The position numbers and the translations under genes are program-made. The notes beneath the pieces were generated by a model. The model was not told the DNA's origin. It did not search any database and saw nothing but the letters and a program-made list of their open reading frames with translations. Shown here piece by piece: positions 22,372 to 32,878 of a DNA stretch of 64,000 bases. Every line of letters starts with the position of its first letter. Position 1 is the first letter of the stretch. Source of the stretch: Stemphylium vesicarium (taxonomy: Eukaryota > Ascomycota > Dothideomycetes > Pleosporales > Pleosporaceae); contig QXCR01000034.1 in the NCBI GenBank assembly GCA_004380135.1, forward strand, positions 62,001 through 126,000, given 5' to 3'.

Positions 22372-23211
22372 CTATCCAAGGAACACCTCAAGATAGCTCG
22401 CGTACTTTTCGGGAAACTGATACAGATGGCCGTGTCCCGAGTCGGGGAAGATGTGCAACTCCGCATTCATCATGTGCTGCTGTAGAAGGAAGCTGTTGGA
22501 TGTCGGCGTCATGATATCAGCCTTGCCATTGGTAATCAATGTAGGTGTGTCAATCTGCTTCATCTTCTCGAAAATTCCAAGGTCAGATACGAAGCTGGTG
22601 ATAGCAGCAATCTGTTGTTGACCCCCAGCTTCATCGACGAAAGTGGTGCGCTGTTCTCCTTCAGCGCTACGTTCTTGGACGCGCTTCCACCATGCAGCAC
22701 CTAGCGCCCTGCTGGTATCGGAGGGGTAGAAGAAGAGCTGCATCATGGCTTCTTTGTTAGGCGCAGATTGGCCTGCCGCCAACATGATGTTCGGGTCGGC
22801 CGAGGTGAACCCTTCTGTGTAGGCCGATTGCGTGCCAGCCAGCACGATCTTGTTGACAACTTGAGGGTATTCCAGAGCGATAGTCTGCGCTATGAAGCCG
22901 CCCATGGAAAATCCAATGATGTCGACTTTGGCAATGCCGATCGCATTCAAAAAGTCAGCGACGGTAGTACCGGCCTCTTGCATTGTAGGCTGGATGCTGC
23001 CGGAGCTGTGGCCGACTCCCGAATTGTCGAGGAGGATCAGTGATCGAGAAGTTGCGATGCTGTTCAAGAGAAGTGGGTCGATGAGGTCCATTGTTCCTCG
23101 GAAGTGAGTCAAGAACAAGAGTGGAGTTGCAGAGGGCTTTCCAAAGCGGCGGTAGGCAATCTTCGTGCCCTTGACATCCACATACTGGGTCAGAACCGTT
23201 TGTGCAGACAT
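22372..23211 (-). CDS. Alpha/beta hydrolase (haloperoxidase/esterase-like)
   Basis: This single-exon gene encodes 279 aa with a complete alpha/beta-hydrolase fold. The nucleophile elbow is GFSMGG (Ser102). The acid is probably Asp232 in NGKADIMTP, and the base His260 in DSGHGHLY. The oxyanion-region HFRG motif sits near 36-39. There is no signal peptide or membrane segment, so a cytosolic enzyme is likely. The family includes esterases, lipases, epoxide hydrolases and cofactor-free haloperoxidases, and the sequence does not decide the substrate. The start at 23211 is the first ATG and precedes MSAQTVLTQYVDVKG, a normal N-terminus for this family. Confidence 0.88.
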   Translation of the reverse strand: MSAQTVLTQYVDVKGTKIAYRRFGKPSATPLLFLTHFRGTMDLIDPLLLNSIATSRSLILLDNSGVGHSSGSIQPTMQEAGTTVADFLNAIGIAKVDIIGFSMGGFIAQTIALEYPQVVNKIVLAGTQSAYTEGFTSADPNIMLAAGQSAPNKEAMMQLFFYPSDTSRALGAAWWKRVQERSAEGEQRTTFVDEAGGQQQIAAITSFVSDLGIFEKMKQIDTPTLITNGKADIMTPTSNSFLLQQHMMNAELHIFPDSGHGHLYQFPEKYASYLEVFLG

Positions 23212-23696
23212 TTTTGGGGGGTTTGATTTGCGTCTGAGTCCTGTAGTGGGGTTGAGAAGAAGGCGAGTATAAAGGTGAGTGGATGGAGGGTTGTTAATGG
23301 AGACTTCACGACAGAAGGTACACCCTTTTATGTATGAAGTCGCAACCCAGATTACTTATCCTTAACCCTTATTTCTACTGATCCTGTCTGCTAGCCCTTT
23401 ACATCGTAGGTCAGTTCAGGCGGTGTTCACTCAGAGCATCGGGTCCGATGCATGTCTTGTAGATGTTGAGTAAACATTCTATTAGGACATGGGCTAGCAT
23501 CTACTCTAGACAAGTACATTTCCCGCTAGAAAAAGTAAATCCGGTAAATCAGTTTATTGCAGGCAATCTCTTGGTTGCTTTGTGGTGCGCCAAGAGAATC
23601 ATATGTTTAGTAAACCAGACGGTGTGATAGATCTAGCCGTCGACCGTTCTGCGCTCCAGATCCCTGCTAGCTTTTCGGTGTAGCTCACCACCACCG
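23212..23696. other. Intergenic region upstream of the alpha/beta hydrolase
   Basis: This 485-nt region holds the hydrolase promoter and the 3' flank of the next minus-strand gene. Nothing further is recognised. Confidence 0.4.
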
Positions 23697-24303
23697 CTAC
23701 TCTTTGAAACACAATTCAGTAAAGAGAGATAGTATGGCCTTCTCCGTTTTCGATCGCAATGTGGGCCTGAGAAAGCTCCCCACCAGCAACTGGTCGATCC
23801 ATTCCAGCTGCACACGCTGCAAAGAAGGGAAGCATCCGTAGTACCTTTTAGCTTTACACGTCAAGTCACAGAAGTCGTCTGTCAGAAAACCAGCGATTCC
23901 GATGGATGCAGGTCTATCGATTGAAGCTATGCGAATAGAAGTGCATAGGCCGGTGTCCAGAAACTGGAATCTGTCGAAGGAGCTGGGCTTGGCGGCATGG
24001 CTGATGCCGAATACGCAGAAGCTGTACATGATATCGAAAACCTCATCTCGAATTTGGCAGCAAATCTGAATTAGCTTAAAATCTATGGCGACTCTTGGGG
24101 AAGTGTCTCGACTGGCAGTTTCGCGAATGTGTGCTCTAGTCTCAACGCATGCAAACTCGTAGATCCGATTGCGCAGTTCGGGCGGGAAGAGCAGAAACAA
24201 GGAGCGTGACTGATTGCTCTGGGTACTGCATACCTTTAGTATTTACGAAATTTTCTACGAAGATCAGTACTTACATGGCTTTGCGTTCGGCGTTGGAAAG
24301 CAT
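23697..24303 (-). CDS. Small 2EXR/F-box-like hypothetical protein
   Basis: Two exons, 24275-24303 and 23697-24225 (minus strand), give 185 aa. The intron (24226-24274) has a GTAAGT donor and GCAG acceptor and restores the frame from MLSNAERKA into the conserved start of this family, LFLLFPPELRNRIYEFA. The LLPPELRNxIYxxA pattern is typical of the very large group of fungal 2EXR/F-box-like proteins. These are expanded in Dothideomycetes and mostly of unknown function. No other motif is visible. The gene lies next to a HET pseudogene and resembles the protein encoded at 37187-37858 in type, not in detailed sequence. Confidence 0.7.
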
Positions 24304-24689
24304 GGTTGCAGGCAAAGATTTCCAAGCTGAGTGGGGTTGAGTAGATGAGTTGGGTGGGAGTGGTTGATTTATGAATCTGAGGCAGCAAACAGAAAAAGTG
24401 GTAGCGAGGTTTAAGGTTCATGGGTCACATTCACGTGCGCAATGACTGGGGATTTGAGCTCAATTTCCATACTGCAATCTATGTTTCATTTCACTCGTCA
24501 AATAGCGCTCTACTCAACTTCCCATCTCCTATACCTCTAGCTCTGGCACACCGAAAACTATCCTCAAAGCATCGCGGAAAAAGCTTTTCGAATATGGATT
24601 CCTGTACCCATAACTTCTACCAGGACAACCTTGAAATTTTCCAGACAGTGTAGCACCTCGCTGCAATAAGAACCCACAGAACATAGCTA

Positions 24690-26253
24690 GCTGTCATCGC
24701 TTACAGCCAAACTCTCTCTCTCTCTCTTTCCCCTCTCAATTAATACGCTGTCGTACGGAGTAATGTTATGTAATGTGTGGCAAGTGTTCAGCGACTCAGA
24801 GATTTTAGAAACCAATGTATCAAATGGCTCTGTGCGAAGAACTTCCAGCCAGTAGGGTGGCAAACCACATCCTGTGCGACCGGCTCTGTCGATGATGCTG
24901 ACAGCGAGTGGGATCAGACGGGCTAGATTCCGCTTCAGACGCTCATGAATTTGCCGCACCAACTCCCAAGACATTGAAGATCGTTACGACCACTTGGACA
25001 ATATGGGTAGGTGTAGATTGACCTGGTTGCGAGAGGTCCCATATTTTGGTAACAGCTCCGTATATTCAACCAGAAATTCACACACCCTGAACACTGAGTA
25101 AAGACACGAGTGTTTCGGTGCCAGATCTCGGGGAAAATAAACGGGATAATATCGATTTCTCCCCTCGTGTCCAATCCGGCACCTATGACGGGGCGTTCCG
25201 CGTTAACTCAGCGACAGATCCGAAAGCGTGCAGCTGGTACCAAAACTCCTCTGATTGTGAACGCACCAAAGTCGCTGCGAAGCACTTATATGTTTCTACC
25301 CAATGTTTCCTGTAATCGACCTCAGATAGCATGCTTTGCGGTATGGAGGAAATGCGGTTGTTACACATCCCATAAAAAGCGAATAGCCTGTCCCTAGGAT
25401 CGGAGCATTCTGTAAAAACGTTCTGCAGAAGCAGTTGTGGGAAATCCAACCGGTCTCGTATCGAAGTTTCGATAGTCCTCGTCGCCGTCACATAATACAC
25501 ATAGCTGTCCCACCTGTGTCTAAGAACGTTGGTCTGGTCATCGAGTGCCGAAAGGAGTTGAACTTCTTTTGCGAACCAGCTCCATGAAATCTTTTCATTT
25601 CCACAGTGCACCGTTATGTCGTGTCCAAGGGCAACCTCTTGCAGAACCCAACGCCGCGAGAACTAAACAGCCCCGATCAGATGCTTCAAGGTCGCCTCAA
25701 TACCCGCATTCCTTTTGATTTGTTGCATTGGAGCAATGGGTTTCTCTTCCCGTGACTCATCTGCAACGACGATCATTATGAAGTGAGTAAAAGCTTGTTG
25801 TGTCACTGCGGGAAGAATCGCTCCGGCATCCAACCAGACACGAACTTTGCGGGCTGCCCTGTAAATATCGCCCATATGACGAACTTGGATTGCCTTCTCC
25901 ACTGGGTCTGTCTGATTGATGCAAATAGCGTCGATCCAGAGACGCTTTTCCTTGTGTGGCCTGCGCATATGGCGTAGTATCGAGTCGACACGTGCAGTAA
26001 CAGCGATGGATCTCATACTACCACCAATGCTATGCGTGAAGTCAATTCTGCGCGTAAAATCGGGTTCCCCCAGCAGTATGATATTGCATCGAAAGCGCTA
26101 TGTGAGATCGTGGTGTGGTGAGAATTCCTGGGCACTGTACTCGAAGTTCACTTCGATTGGTGCTTTGAAGTTAGCTGCGGGGTACAACACGAGGATGCGG
26201 ATAGAGCCTTCCGTTGGCAGAGGATCGTAGGTGTGTTGTGATGTGCGCTCCAT
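24690..26253 (-). pseudogene. Heterokaryon-incompatibility (HET) domain gene, inactivated
   Basis: HET proteins trigger programmed cell death after fusion of unlike fungal strains. From an ATG at 26253 one minus-strand frame carries clear HET blocks: RLWIDAICINQTDPVEKA with RHMGDIYRAARKVRVWL, then FSRRWVLQEVALG, then DPRDRLFAFYGM and VPDWTRG. That frame has stops at 26100-26102, 25663-25665, 25183-25185, 25078-25080 and 25066-25068. The stop at 25183 replaces the Trp expected before VPDW. The one at 25663 precedes FSRRW. The SYCWG block near 26064-26090 is one frame over, which implies two small indels. No intron explains these breaks. The 3' limit is approximate. Most nonsense changes fit C-to-T mutation on one strand or the other. 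Confidence 0.82.
24712..24727. repeat. Short (CT)8 dinucleotide repeat
   Basis: Eight CT units lie near the 3' border of the HET pseudogene. No function is inferred. Confidence 0.7.
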
Positions 26254-27062
26254 AATTGTGAAGAGTGTTCATACTACAGATGACTTGGAGTGTCACCCAA
26301 GAGAAGAGCTTCTGAGGATTTGGTGTGGCTAGGCGATGACTGCCCTCATCGCTTCTTCCGTTGGCTGTAGTGTAATGCATAGATGCGGGAAGGTCGCATG
26401 TGGCAACGCGAAGCCTGTTTTAGATTGTCGATACCTGCACCACCAGCAGCGAATTCGGCCATGCATTCGCTGTTCATAATGACGCGATCGAGTGATAATG
26501 CTTTACTTTACTAGAGGCATGGTGAGGCACACTGCAATCGTCGCGCCGCATCCGCTTAGCTTTATGCCTTGTAGATACCTCAGTATTAATCCGTAGACTA
26601 CAATCCTCACGGAAGGATATCGCATTGAACTTGTCACGCAGTGAAGCCTCATGGCCAGTCACACTTTCGCGTCGGCCAATCACAGCACGAGCTAATGAAC
26701 TCAGCCACATCTGCGCACTGCCACAACTGTGATACTATAATTACCATTGGCTCAGAGGGTGACGCAAGCATCCACGCGTCGGTTTCGCCGTACGCCGTCG
26801 AAATCATATCACAGCGGTGAAAGCAAGATCACATATTCCGATCTGATTCATTCAATGGGCAAAGCGCGCTGGCAAAATATCGTGCGGAATGGAGGCTTTG
26901 TCTAGGTGGCTCGTGTGACTGAGGCTCGGGCGCGCCTAATGGCTTCTGTGGTGGTGTGGCTCGCCTTGTCGTGACTAGATGCGCAAGTAGGGATGAGTCG
27001 CCGTATGTATAAATTGAAGAGACCATCGATTCCCAGTCTGCATCACAACAATCTTCCTGAAC
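26254..27062. other. Divergent intergenic region, HET pseudogene / unknown gene
   Basis: About 0.8 kb holds the former promoter of the HET gene and the promoter of the plus-strand gene at 27063, which has a TATA box at 27008-27013. No further gene is supportable. Confidence 0.45.
27008..27013 (+). promoter_or_regulatory. TATA box of the 27063 gene
   Basis: A perfect TATAAA lies 50 nt upstream of the ATG at 27063. The spacing fits a short leader. Confidence 0.45.
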
Positions 27063-28203
27063 ATGGCGACATTACAAGGGCCTGCTGCATCCGATGCTGA
27101 AGACGTCCCTCAACGGTGGTCAGAACGAAGGACAAAATCGAGAGACCAAATAGGAGCACAGGACGATGATATAGTCCAAGGCCGAGTGTTCTGGTTGCCA
27201 GCGGAAGAAGAGCTACCTAAGCAGGCCGTAAAGCGAGCATGTGGCAAGGGCGCTGTTGAGGACGTCTATGGGCGTCCAGTGGTTGTCATCTCGAGGCCGG
27301 CAAATGACAGACTCACAGCTTATTTTCAGCTTGTGGGTATGGTCTGTGTCACTCGAATGTTGTACTGACGTATTTCAGATCTCCTCGTTGCATGGCAAGA
27401 CGCTGGGCAAAGACAGTTACAAAAGGTCGAACCAGTTCCACGATAGCCGGCGCACTTGGTATCTGCCAATAGCGCCATCACCAGACCATCCAGATGCCAC
27501 TTCGAATAATGCGAAGAAACGGTTTCCGACTTTGGAGTTGAAACATGGCGCTCGTTTACGATGGGATTCATATGTGAATATCCGGAACGTCTACAAAATC
27601 GATTGGACGCTCTTAAAGGTGTATACGAATCCAGAAACCCCGAACGTGACCCTGTTCCAATTCGATCGGATATCTACAATGCGACTACTGTCCAGAGGGA
27701 CGAACCTCACCAAGTACGAGCCCGGTCCACAACACCGCAAGCATCTTCCACAATCTTTGAAGCGCGCCAATGCGGGGTCCGAATCTGAGAGCTCGAAAGG
27801 CGAAATGCAGAGATCGAGTGCCGAGCCGGTTCGAATATCGACTGAAATCGTCCAGAATGTCCAGGGGCGGACACTCTCGGATCTGGACACATGTTCTGCT
27901 ATATTGTATGTGTACTCTGGAACGTCTGCCACTCCTCAGTCGAATTTTCGGATGCCAGAGATTGAAGCCGACCGTAGAGGAAGCCCGCCATGGAGGGTCC
28001 CACCAGATACTGGTGTTTCATCAATGGCACAAGGCTCAGTGGTAGGGACCGCTTGGCAGCCGCTGGATCGTATGTTGAGGCATGTCGCTGCTGGTTTTGA
28101 AGGAAAACCGAAGCCTAGTAGAAATCGGCCCGTAAGACGTCCGAGGGGTCAGTTCTGGGTGGACGCGAAGGGTGTGATGGCAGTAGCCATAGCTTCAGTG
28201 TAG
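27063..28203 (+). CDS. Hypothetical protein, unrecognised fungal family
   Basis: Exons 27063-27332 and 27379-28203 give 364 aa. The 46-nt intron has a GTGGGT donor, a CTGAC branch and a CAG acceptor, and joins AYFQL to ISSLHGKTL in frame. The first 90 residues contain VFWLPAEEELPKQAVKRA and GRPVVVISRP. Residues about 90-190 read RRTWYLPIAPSPDHPDA, LELKHGARLRWDSYVNI and VYKIDWTLLKVY. This pattern occurs in filamentous ascomycete proteins of unknown role, recalled from general knowledge. The C-terminal half is low-complexity and basic at the end. There is no signal peptide or membrane helix. An alternative frame after about 27600 also stays open for 75 codons, but the chosen frame carries the family-like pattern through to the stop. 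Confidence 0.68.
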
Positions 28204-28241
28204 AAAGCCAGTATCAAAGAACCGACCACGACTCTTCGTAA

Positions 28242-29252
28242 TCACTCCGTGAAATTTCTGTGAGCGTCGACCCATTGGAGAGAATTGGACACGACCTCGG
28301 ATGCTGTCTTTCCTCTCTGATCATTGCCCAAATTTTTAACATGGGCTTGAAGAAGCTGATAAGTTGCCGAGTGATCCGCGTTGGATACATTTTGCGCTAA
28401 AGCTGTACGTATGAAAACCCACAGTGACTCTTGGGTTAAGTTCAATCTGATGGCGTAGTTGAGAACATCCCTTACTAGCTCTTGTTCCAGTGGACTGGCT
28501 AGCCGAGGCATCAGATGCAGAAGGAAGGACCAACCGGAGATGTCAGTTGGATGTCTGCAACACCAGTCTTTAACATGACGACCGAAAGTCTCATCCATGT
28601 TCAATCCGTCAGCTTTGTGTACTAACCTACGAGCATACTGCCAGGCGTGATAGTTCTTAGGGTGTTGTTCCCCCGATTTGCAAACAGCGTCAAGCTCATT
28701 GCGCCACAGTAATGCTTTTGTATCTTCCAGAGCATCTGCTGATTCGATGAACGAGAGAGAGTCGAGGACTCTAGAGCGGTGGTACCACAGGGTGGGAGAC
28801 TTGGACTGGCGATGGAGTGGGGACGTCAGGATGCTGTCCAGGAAACAAAGCTCTCGTCGCAATGCTTTGTGGCATGGATTTCCGGTGTTGAGCCCGTGCT
28901 CTGAGTCCAGTAGATAAAGCACACGTTTACGGTAATTTGCAGCAGTCAGGTGCTCTGGGTCGAAGAGGAGCATGATCTTCGTAGCCTGCATTGTTTGGGC
29001 CATAGTTGATTGAGCTCTACTCTGCCTGTTCGCAAAGAATCGTTGGCGAGCTTCCACATAAGCCAAAGCTAGTGCTTTCTTCGCGACCCCAAGACATAGC
29101 CCTTCTTGCATCAAGATGCCATCGGACGGCTGTATAGCTGGAGGGAGGATCTCGATTGTGATGACTTCGTCCTCATGCTCCAGGAAGCACTTGCTTAGCG
29201 ATTCATAAGCTAGTTTTTGTAATTCTGAAGTCTTAGGGACGTCTGGCTCCAT
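28242..29252 (-). CDS. Protein prenyltransferase alpha-subunit repeat protein (PTAR1-like)
   Basis: This single-exon gene encodes 336 aa. Several prenyltransferase-alpha repeats of the form xxNYxxWxxRxxxL are visible: TAANYRKRVLYLL (about 124-136), TLWYHRSRVLDSL (about 165), NYHAWQYARRLVH (about 210) and DISGWSFLLHL (about 245). This matches the PTAR1 group. In animals PTAR1 is the alpha subunit of a third geranylgeranyltransferase acting with RabGGTase beta on the SNARE Ykt6; yeast Ecm9 is the counterpart. Whether the fungal protein does the same is inference. The start at 29252 is the first ATG. The gene shares a 246-bp promoter with GET1. Confidence 0.82.
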   Translation of the reverse strand: MEPDVPKTSELQKLAYESLSKCFLEHEDEVITIEILPPAIQPSDGILMQEGLCLGVAKKALALAYVEARQRFFANRQSRAQSTMAQTMQATKIMLLFDPEHLTAANYRKRVLYLLDSEHGLNTGNPCHKALRRELCFLDSILTSPLHRQSKSPTLWYHRSRVLDSLSFIESADALEDTKALLWRNELDAVCKSGEQHPKNYHAWQYARRLVHKADGLNMDETFGRHVKDWCCRHPTDISGWSFLLHLMPRLASPLEQELVRDVLNYAIRLNLTQESLWVFIRTALAQNVSNADHSATYQLLQAHVKNLGNDQRGKTASEVVSNSLQWVDAHRNFTE

Positions 29253-29498
29253 TGTGCAACACTCCAACGCGTGAACGGTTTCAGCAAAGGACAGCGTGGA
29301 CTGAAGCCGGTGAGGGTGGCAGGGTAGTGAAAAGTGGTAGACAACCTGCAAGTGTAGGAAGCTCCCCGTGCACAGTCCACCTGCCTAGCTTGCACCTGCC
29401 AAATTCCACAGTATGACATAACGCTTCTCGCCCACCTGAACGCAACACCATGCGATGAAAGCATCTCACATCGCGACTCTTCCCCGCCGCTCTCAACC
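29253..29498. promoter_or_regulatory. Shared divergent promoter, PTAR1-like / GET1
   Basis: Only 246 bp separate the two start codons, so both promoters must lie within or overlap this segment. Co-regulation is possible but not shown. Confidence 0.5.
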
Positions 29499-30283
29499 AT
29501 GCCGTCGCTGCTTCTGGTAGTCTTCATCCTCCAGCTAATTCTTCACGTCGTCAACACCGTGGGCAAGAACACCCTCAACGAGCTGGTAAGCCCCGCACTG
29601 CACTGTGAACACATGACGAACGGACACTGACGTTACTTTTTTTATTTTAGCTATGGATTCTTTATAATAAGCTACCGACGCCGACTTCGGGCTCTGCAAA
29701 GAGATGTCAGGTTTTGAAGAAGGACATCGTACGCCTGAAGCGCGAGCTAGGCAACACGTCGCCTCAAGACAACTTTTCGAAATGGGCGAAGCTGGACAGG
29801 CAGCATAACAAGGCCATGGCCGAGTACCAGAAACTCGGTAAGTCACAGGAGGCTGCACAAGCGCTCCATGTATCTCGCGCGCAATTGCTAATGCCCCCTC
29901 TCCCAGATGGCTCTATGCGCTCGCACCAGTCAACCTTCACCTCGGCCGTCTCGACCCTTCGCTGGCTCGGCACCCAAGGCCTCCGCTTCGTTCTACAATT
30001 CTGGTTCTCCAAGTCGCCCATGTTCTGGATCCCCGCGGGCTGGGTGCCGTACTATGTTGAATGGATACTCAGCTTCCCTCGCGCACCTTTGGGCAGTGTG
30101 AGCATAAACATCTGGGGGATAGCATGCGCGAGCATGATTTCTCTGGCCGCCGAGGCTGTTGCTGCAGCATGGGTACTTGTCATGCACAAGCCGACCCCTG
30201 TGGCTGCAGAGAAGCAGCGCGAGAAGCAGGAAGCAATGGCCTTCAGCGCAAACCAGAAACCTACGGAGAAGAAGGAACTGTAA
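29499..30283 (+). CDS. GET1: GET complex subunit Get1 (WRB homologue)
   Basis: Get1 is an ER-membrane receptor subunit that, with Get2, docks the Get3 ATPase and inserts tail-anchored proteins. Exons 29499-29585, 29651-29837 and 29907-30283 give 216 aa. The first membrane helix is LLLVVFILQLILHVVNTVG. A cytosolic coiled coil follows (KKDIVRLKRELG to AMAEYQKL, about 50-92) and forms the Get3-binding hairpin. Two C-terminal helices lie around residues 112-145 and 160-190, and the tail is Lys-rich. The order TM1-coiled coil-TM2-TM3 is diagnostic. Intron 2 (69 nt) is stop-free in frame, so an unspliced transcript would insert 23 residues between coiled coil and TM2. Confidence 0.91.
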
Positions 30284-32878
30284 TGATTCCAGTTACATAG
30301 CCTTCACCCATGGATACCAAAAATGAAGACAGAATTCAGCATCTTAACATCATCACCGCATGTCGACGAATCTTCACAAGAAACTTGCTATAATCGAGTA
30401 TGTCTCCCATCAAAAGACGCAAAGTCGTCCTGGCTTTCGCTCTGACACTGCAACACGAGTGGGATGATCTTGGCAGATCGTTTGGCTTCTTATAGGCTAC
30501 AAATTGAACCCGTGATCGTGGAGGAGTAGCGAACCACCGAGTCTTCGAAAGAGCCATCGTCAAATATCTAGAATAATTTTCTACCATAGGAACAAGAGCA
30601 AGCGATGCAATAGTAGGCAGCTGGACATGAAACTGCGCACTCGTAAAGCAAGCTTGCGCTTGTGTTGAAAGTCCTGGGTTATGGTGTTGGATGCTTGAGC
30701 GTTGCGAAGAACGAGAGGAAGAAAAGTGAGAATTACGCGCTAACCACCCCGGGCCGATGAAAATCCGCGACGCGCTATCCGCTTACAGACTGCTCTATCG
30801 TGACCTTCGTAAAAGCCCTAACTGGACGATGTGCGATTCAAGCACTCTGACCATCCTCCATTTTTACTATCTGGTATGAATCGTGAATATGTCTTGTGTG
30901 TACCTAGGCTGTTCTAGAAACACGAACATCCGCCCCTGCGGCCTTGCAGCACGCGTAATCGTGGCCAACCTGGGCAACATCTAGGGTTGCTCTGCAAATC
31001 CTAGTCAAGACGAAGGGCGAATCCGTCTGCAGTTGGTTTCTGCGGAGGAAACAATGTGTTCTAGCACTTGAATTTGAGTATATCCGCTTAAGTGTACATG
31101 TACAAGCTGGTTCAACTGCTCGTTTTTCACCATCGCCTCCTCACGGGTTACGTTGGGCTTGCGCAAGGTCTACCCCGCTACTTGGTTAGCGCAGCCACGC
31201 AATACGTGGAGGGATGGCAAACGAGGCCACCGTCTAGCTTTTGGATCAGCAATCCTCATGTCGCTCAGGGCGTTTTGCATGATACGTGGCCCACAGAAAC
31301 GTAGATCCAGCTCCATGCTCTGTATCCCTACGCTTAGCCTCGGGTGTGACTTGGTACATGCTGGACGGTCGAGGAAGGAAGATCGGCTTTGCAAAGGCCC
31401 AGCCATCTTTTTACCGTCCGTGGGTGGATCGTGGACTGCGGCAACAGAACGCCGTTGCGCATAAACAAATATTAGCTGCACACGGTACTTCAGATGGCGT
31501 GCTCGGTACAAGAAGAACATGGAGCAAACTTTCCCATGCAACGCCATGTATCGTCTCTTAAACAAGCGCGGCACGCCTTGTAGATCATTATACATTAGCC
31601 TGCGTCGCCAGACACCTCTGACGGCTCGCTACGAGGCAGTGACACATGAGGGCTAATATCGGCAGTATGTTGGTTTTCACTCATTTCCCTATCCAATACA
31701 GTATTCGTTTCGCGTCGTTCAGGGCAAGCACAGGAAGTCAGCCGAGACAGGAGTCAGGCAGTGCCTCATCGTTGAATCTAGCTCTGCTCTAGGCCACTCA
31801 GGCAACCAAGACTATGGGGTAGCGGTGCTCAGAGCCTCTGCCGCTTCCCTGAGCACATGATTTCCCCATACCCGCTTGGCCGGTTTAGTGTTCGCCGGTA
31901 CCACACCGGTCAAAGATCTCACCCGATAAAGTCTCCCCGCAATCTGGGTCGAGATTATTACATGCAGTGATCGCACGGAGGCTGTCATTTAGTTAGCCAA
32001 GTGTATTGGCTTGCGTGGGAATAGAGTTCAGAAGGCGTCTGGGGAGGCGAGGTGAGGAACCATAGCCACGGCTACGGCTGATTGCTTGACGGCCGCGTGC
32101 TGGTGGTGGCCCCCTTAAACGATGAGAGCCTCGGAGCTTACGCAGCGCATACGGTGGACACGATGCCTGCCATGTTCTTCATCATGGCTGTGGCTGCTGA
32201 GTAGAGGTTGCACCGACCCCGCACCACGAGAAAATGTAAATTACCCCACAACATCCAACGCCGTTCATGCTCTGAGTCGGAGCCCGAAAAGATTCGAGAC
32301 TCGAGCGCACAAAGCGCCGGCCAGCCTAACTCGTAAGTGTTCGATGTGACCTCCGCAACCGGCCAACAAGCGCCCAGTGCGAAAGCCGGCATTTCGGTGA
32401 GACTCGACCGGACAGGCGCTGTGACGAAATGGCGTTCCTCTCCACACGGTTCAAGATCCTCCTCCCAATGACGATCGGAGGATTCCCGCACCAACCTAAG
32501 TCCGTCTAATTCGTGGACAAGTCGCGCATTTAGTTTTAGCAATGCGAACTCCACATCGCTCGCCTCAGCTGAATTGTCCGGCTTTTCTGGGGTCGGTAGT
32601 CCCTTCACCGCATCATCTCGCGTGGCCCTACACGCCGTCCGCCGCCAACGTCCCTCCCTCCTGCACGGCCGTCGACCTGGACATCAGTAATCCAATACTC
32701 GTGCACCATTCACGCCCACCGCCGACATACCCTTCTCGACGACGGGGCTGGCGCCAGATAATGCCGTGGCTTGAACATCAGATCCCGAGACGTCCGCGAC
32801 CGCGATAGGACCCCGTTCCGCAACCCGACATTCTCGCCTCTTCCATGGCATTGGCGTACACGTAGCCCAGTATATGCG
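30284..32878. other. 2.6-kb region without a recognisable gene
   Basis: This is the longest gap in the window. Open frames here (for example 141 codons on the minus strand at 31170-31595 and 156 codons at 32138-32608) show no domain, no consistent splice structure and no biased codon pattern that I can see. The right end contains the promoter and leader of the fusion gene at 32879. It may hold a decayed gene or noncoding RNA, but nothing supports a call. Confidence 0.4.

Noticed and set aside
26064..26102. A possible small intron restoring the HET frame around the SYCWG block
   Set aside because: No donor/acceptor pair keeps the conserved block while removing the TAG and also explains the later stops. 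Indels plus nonsense changes fit better.
32138..32608. 156-codon minus-strand frame in the gene-poor region
   Set aside because: No domain, no supporting splice structure, and overlapping open frames in other directions.
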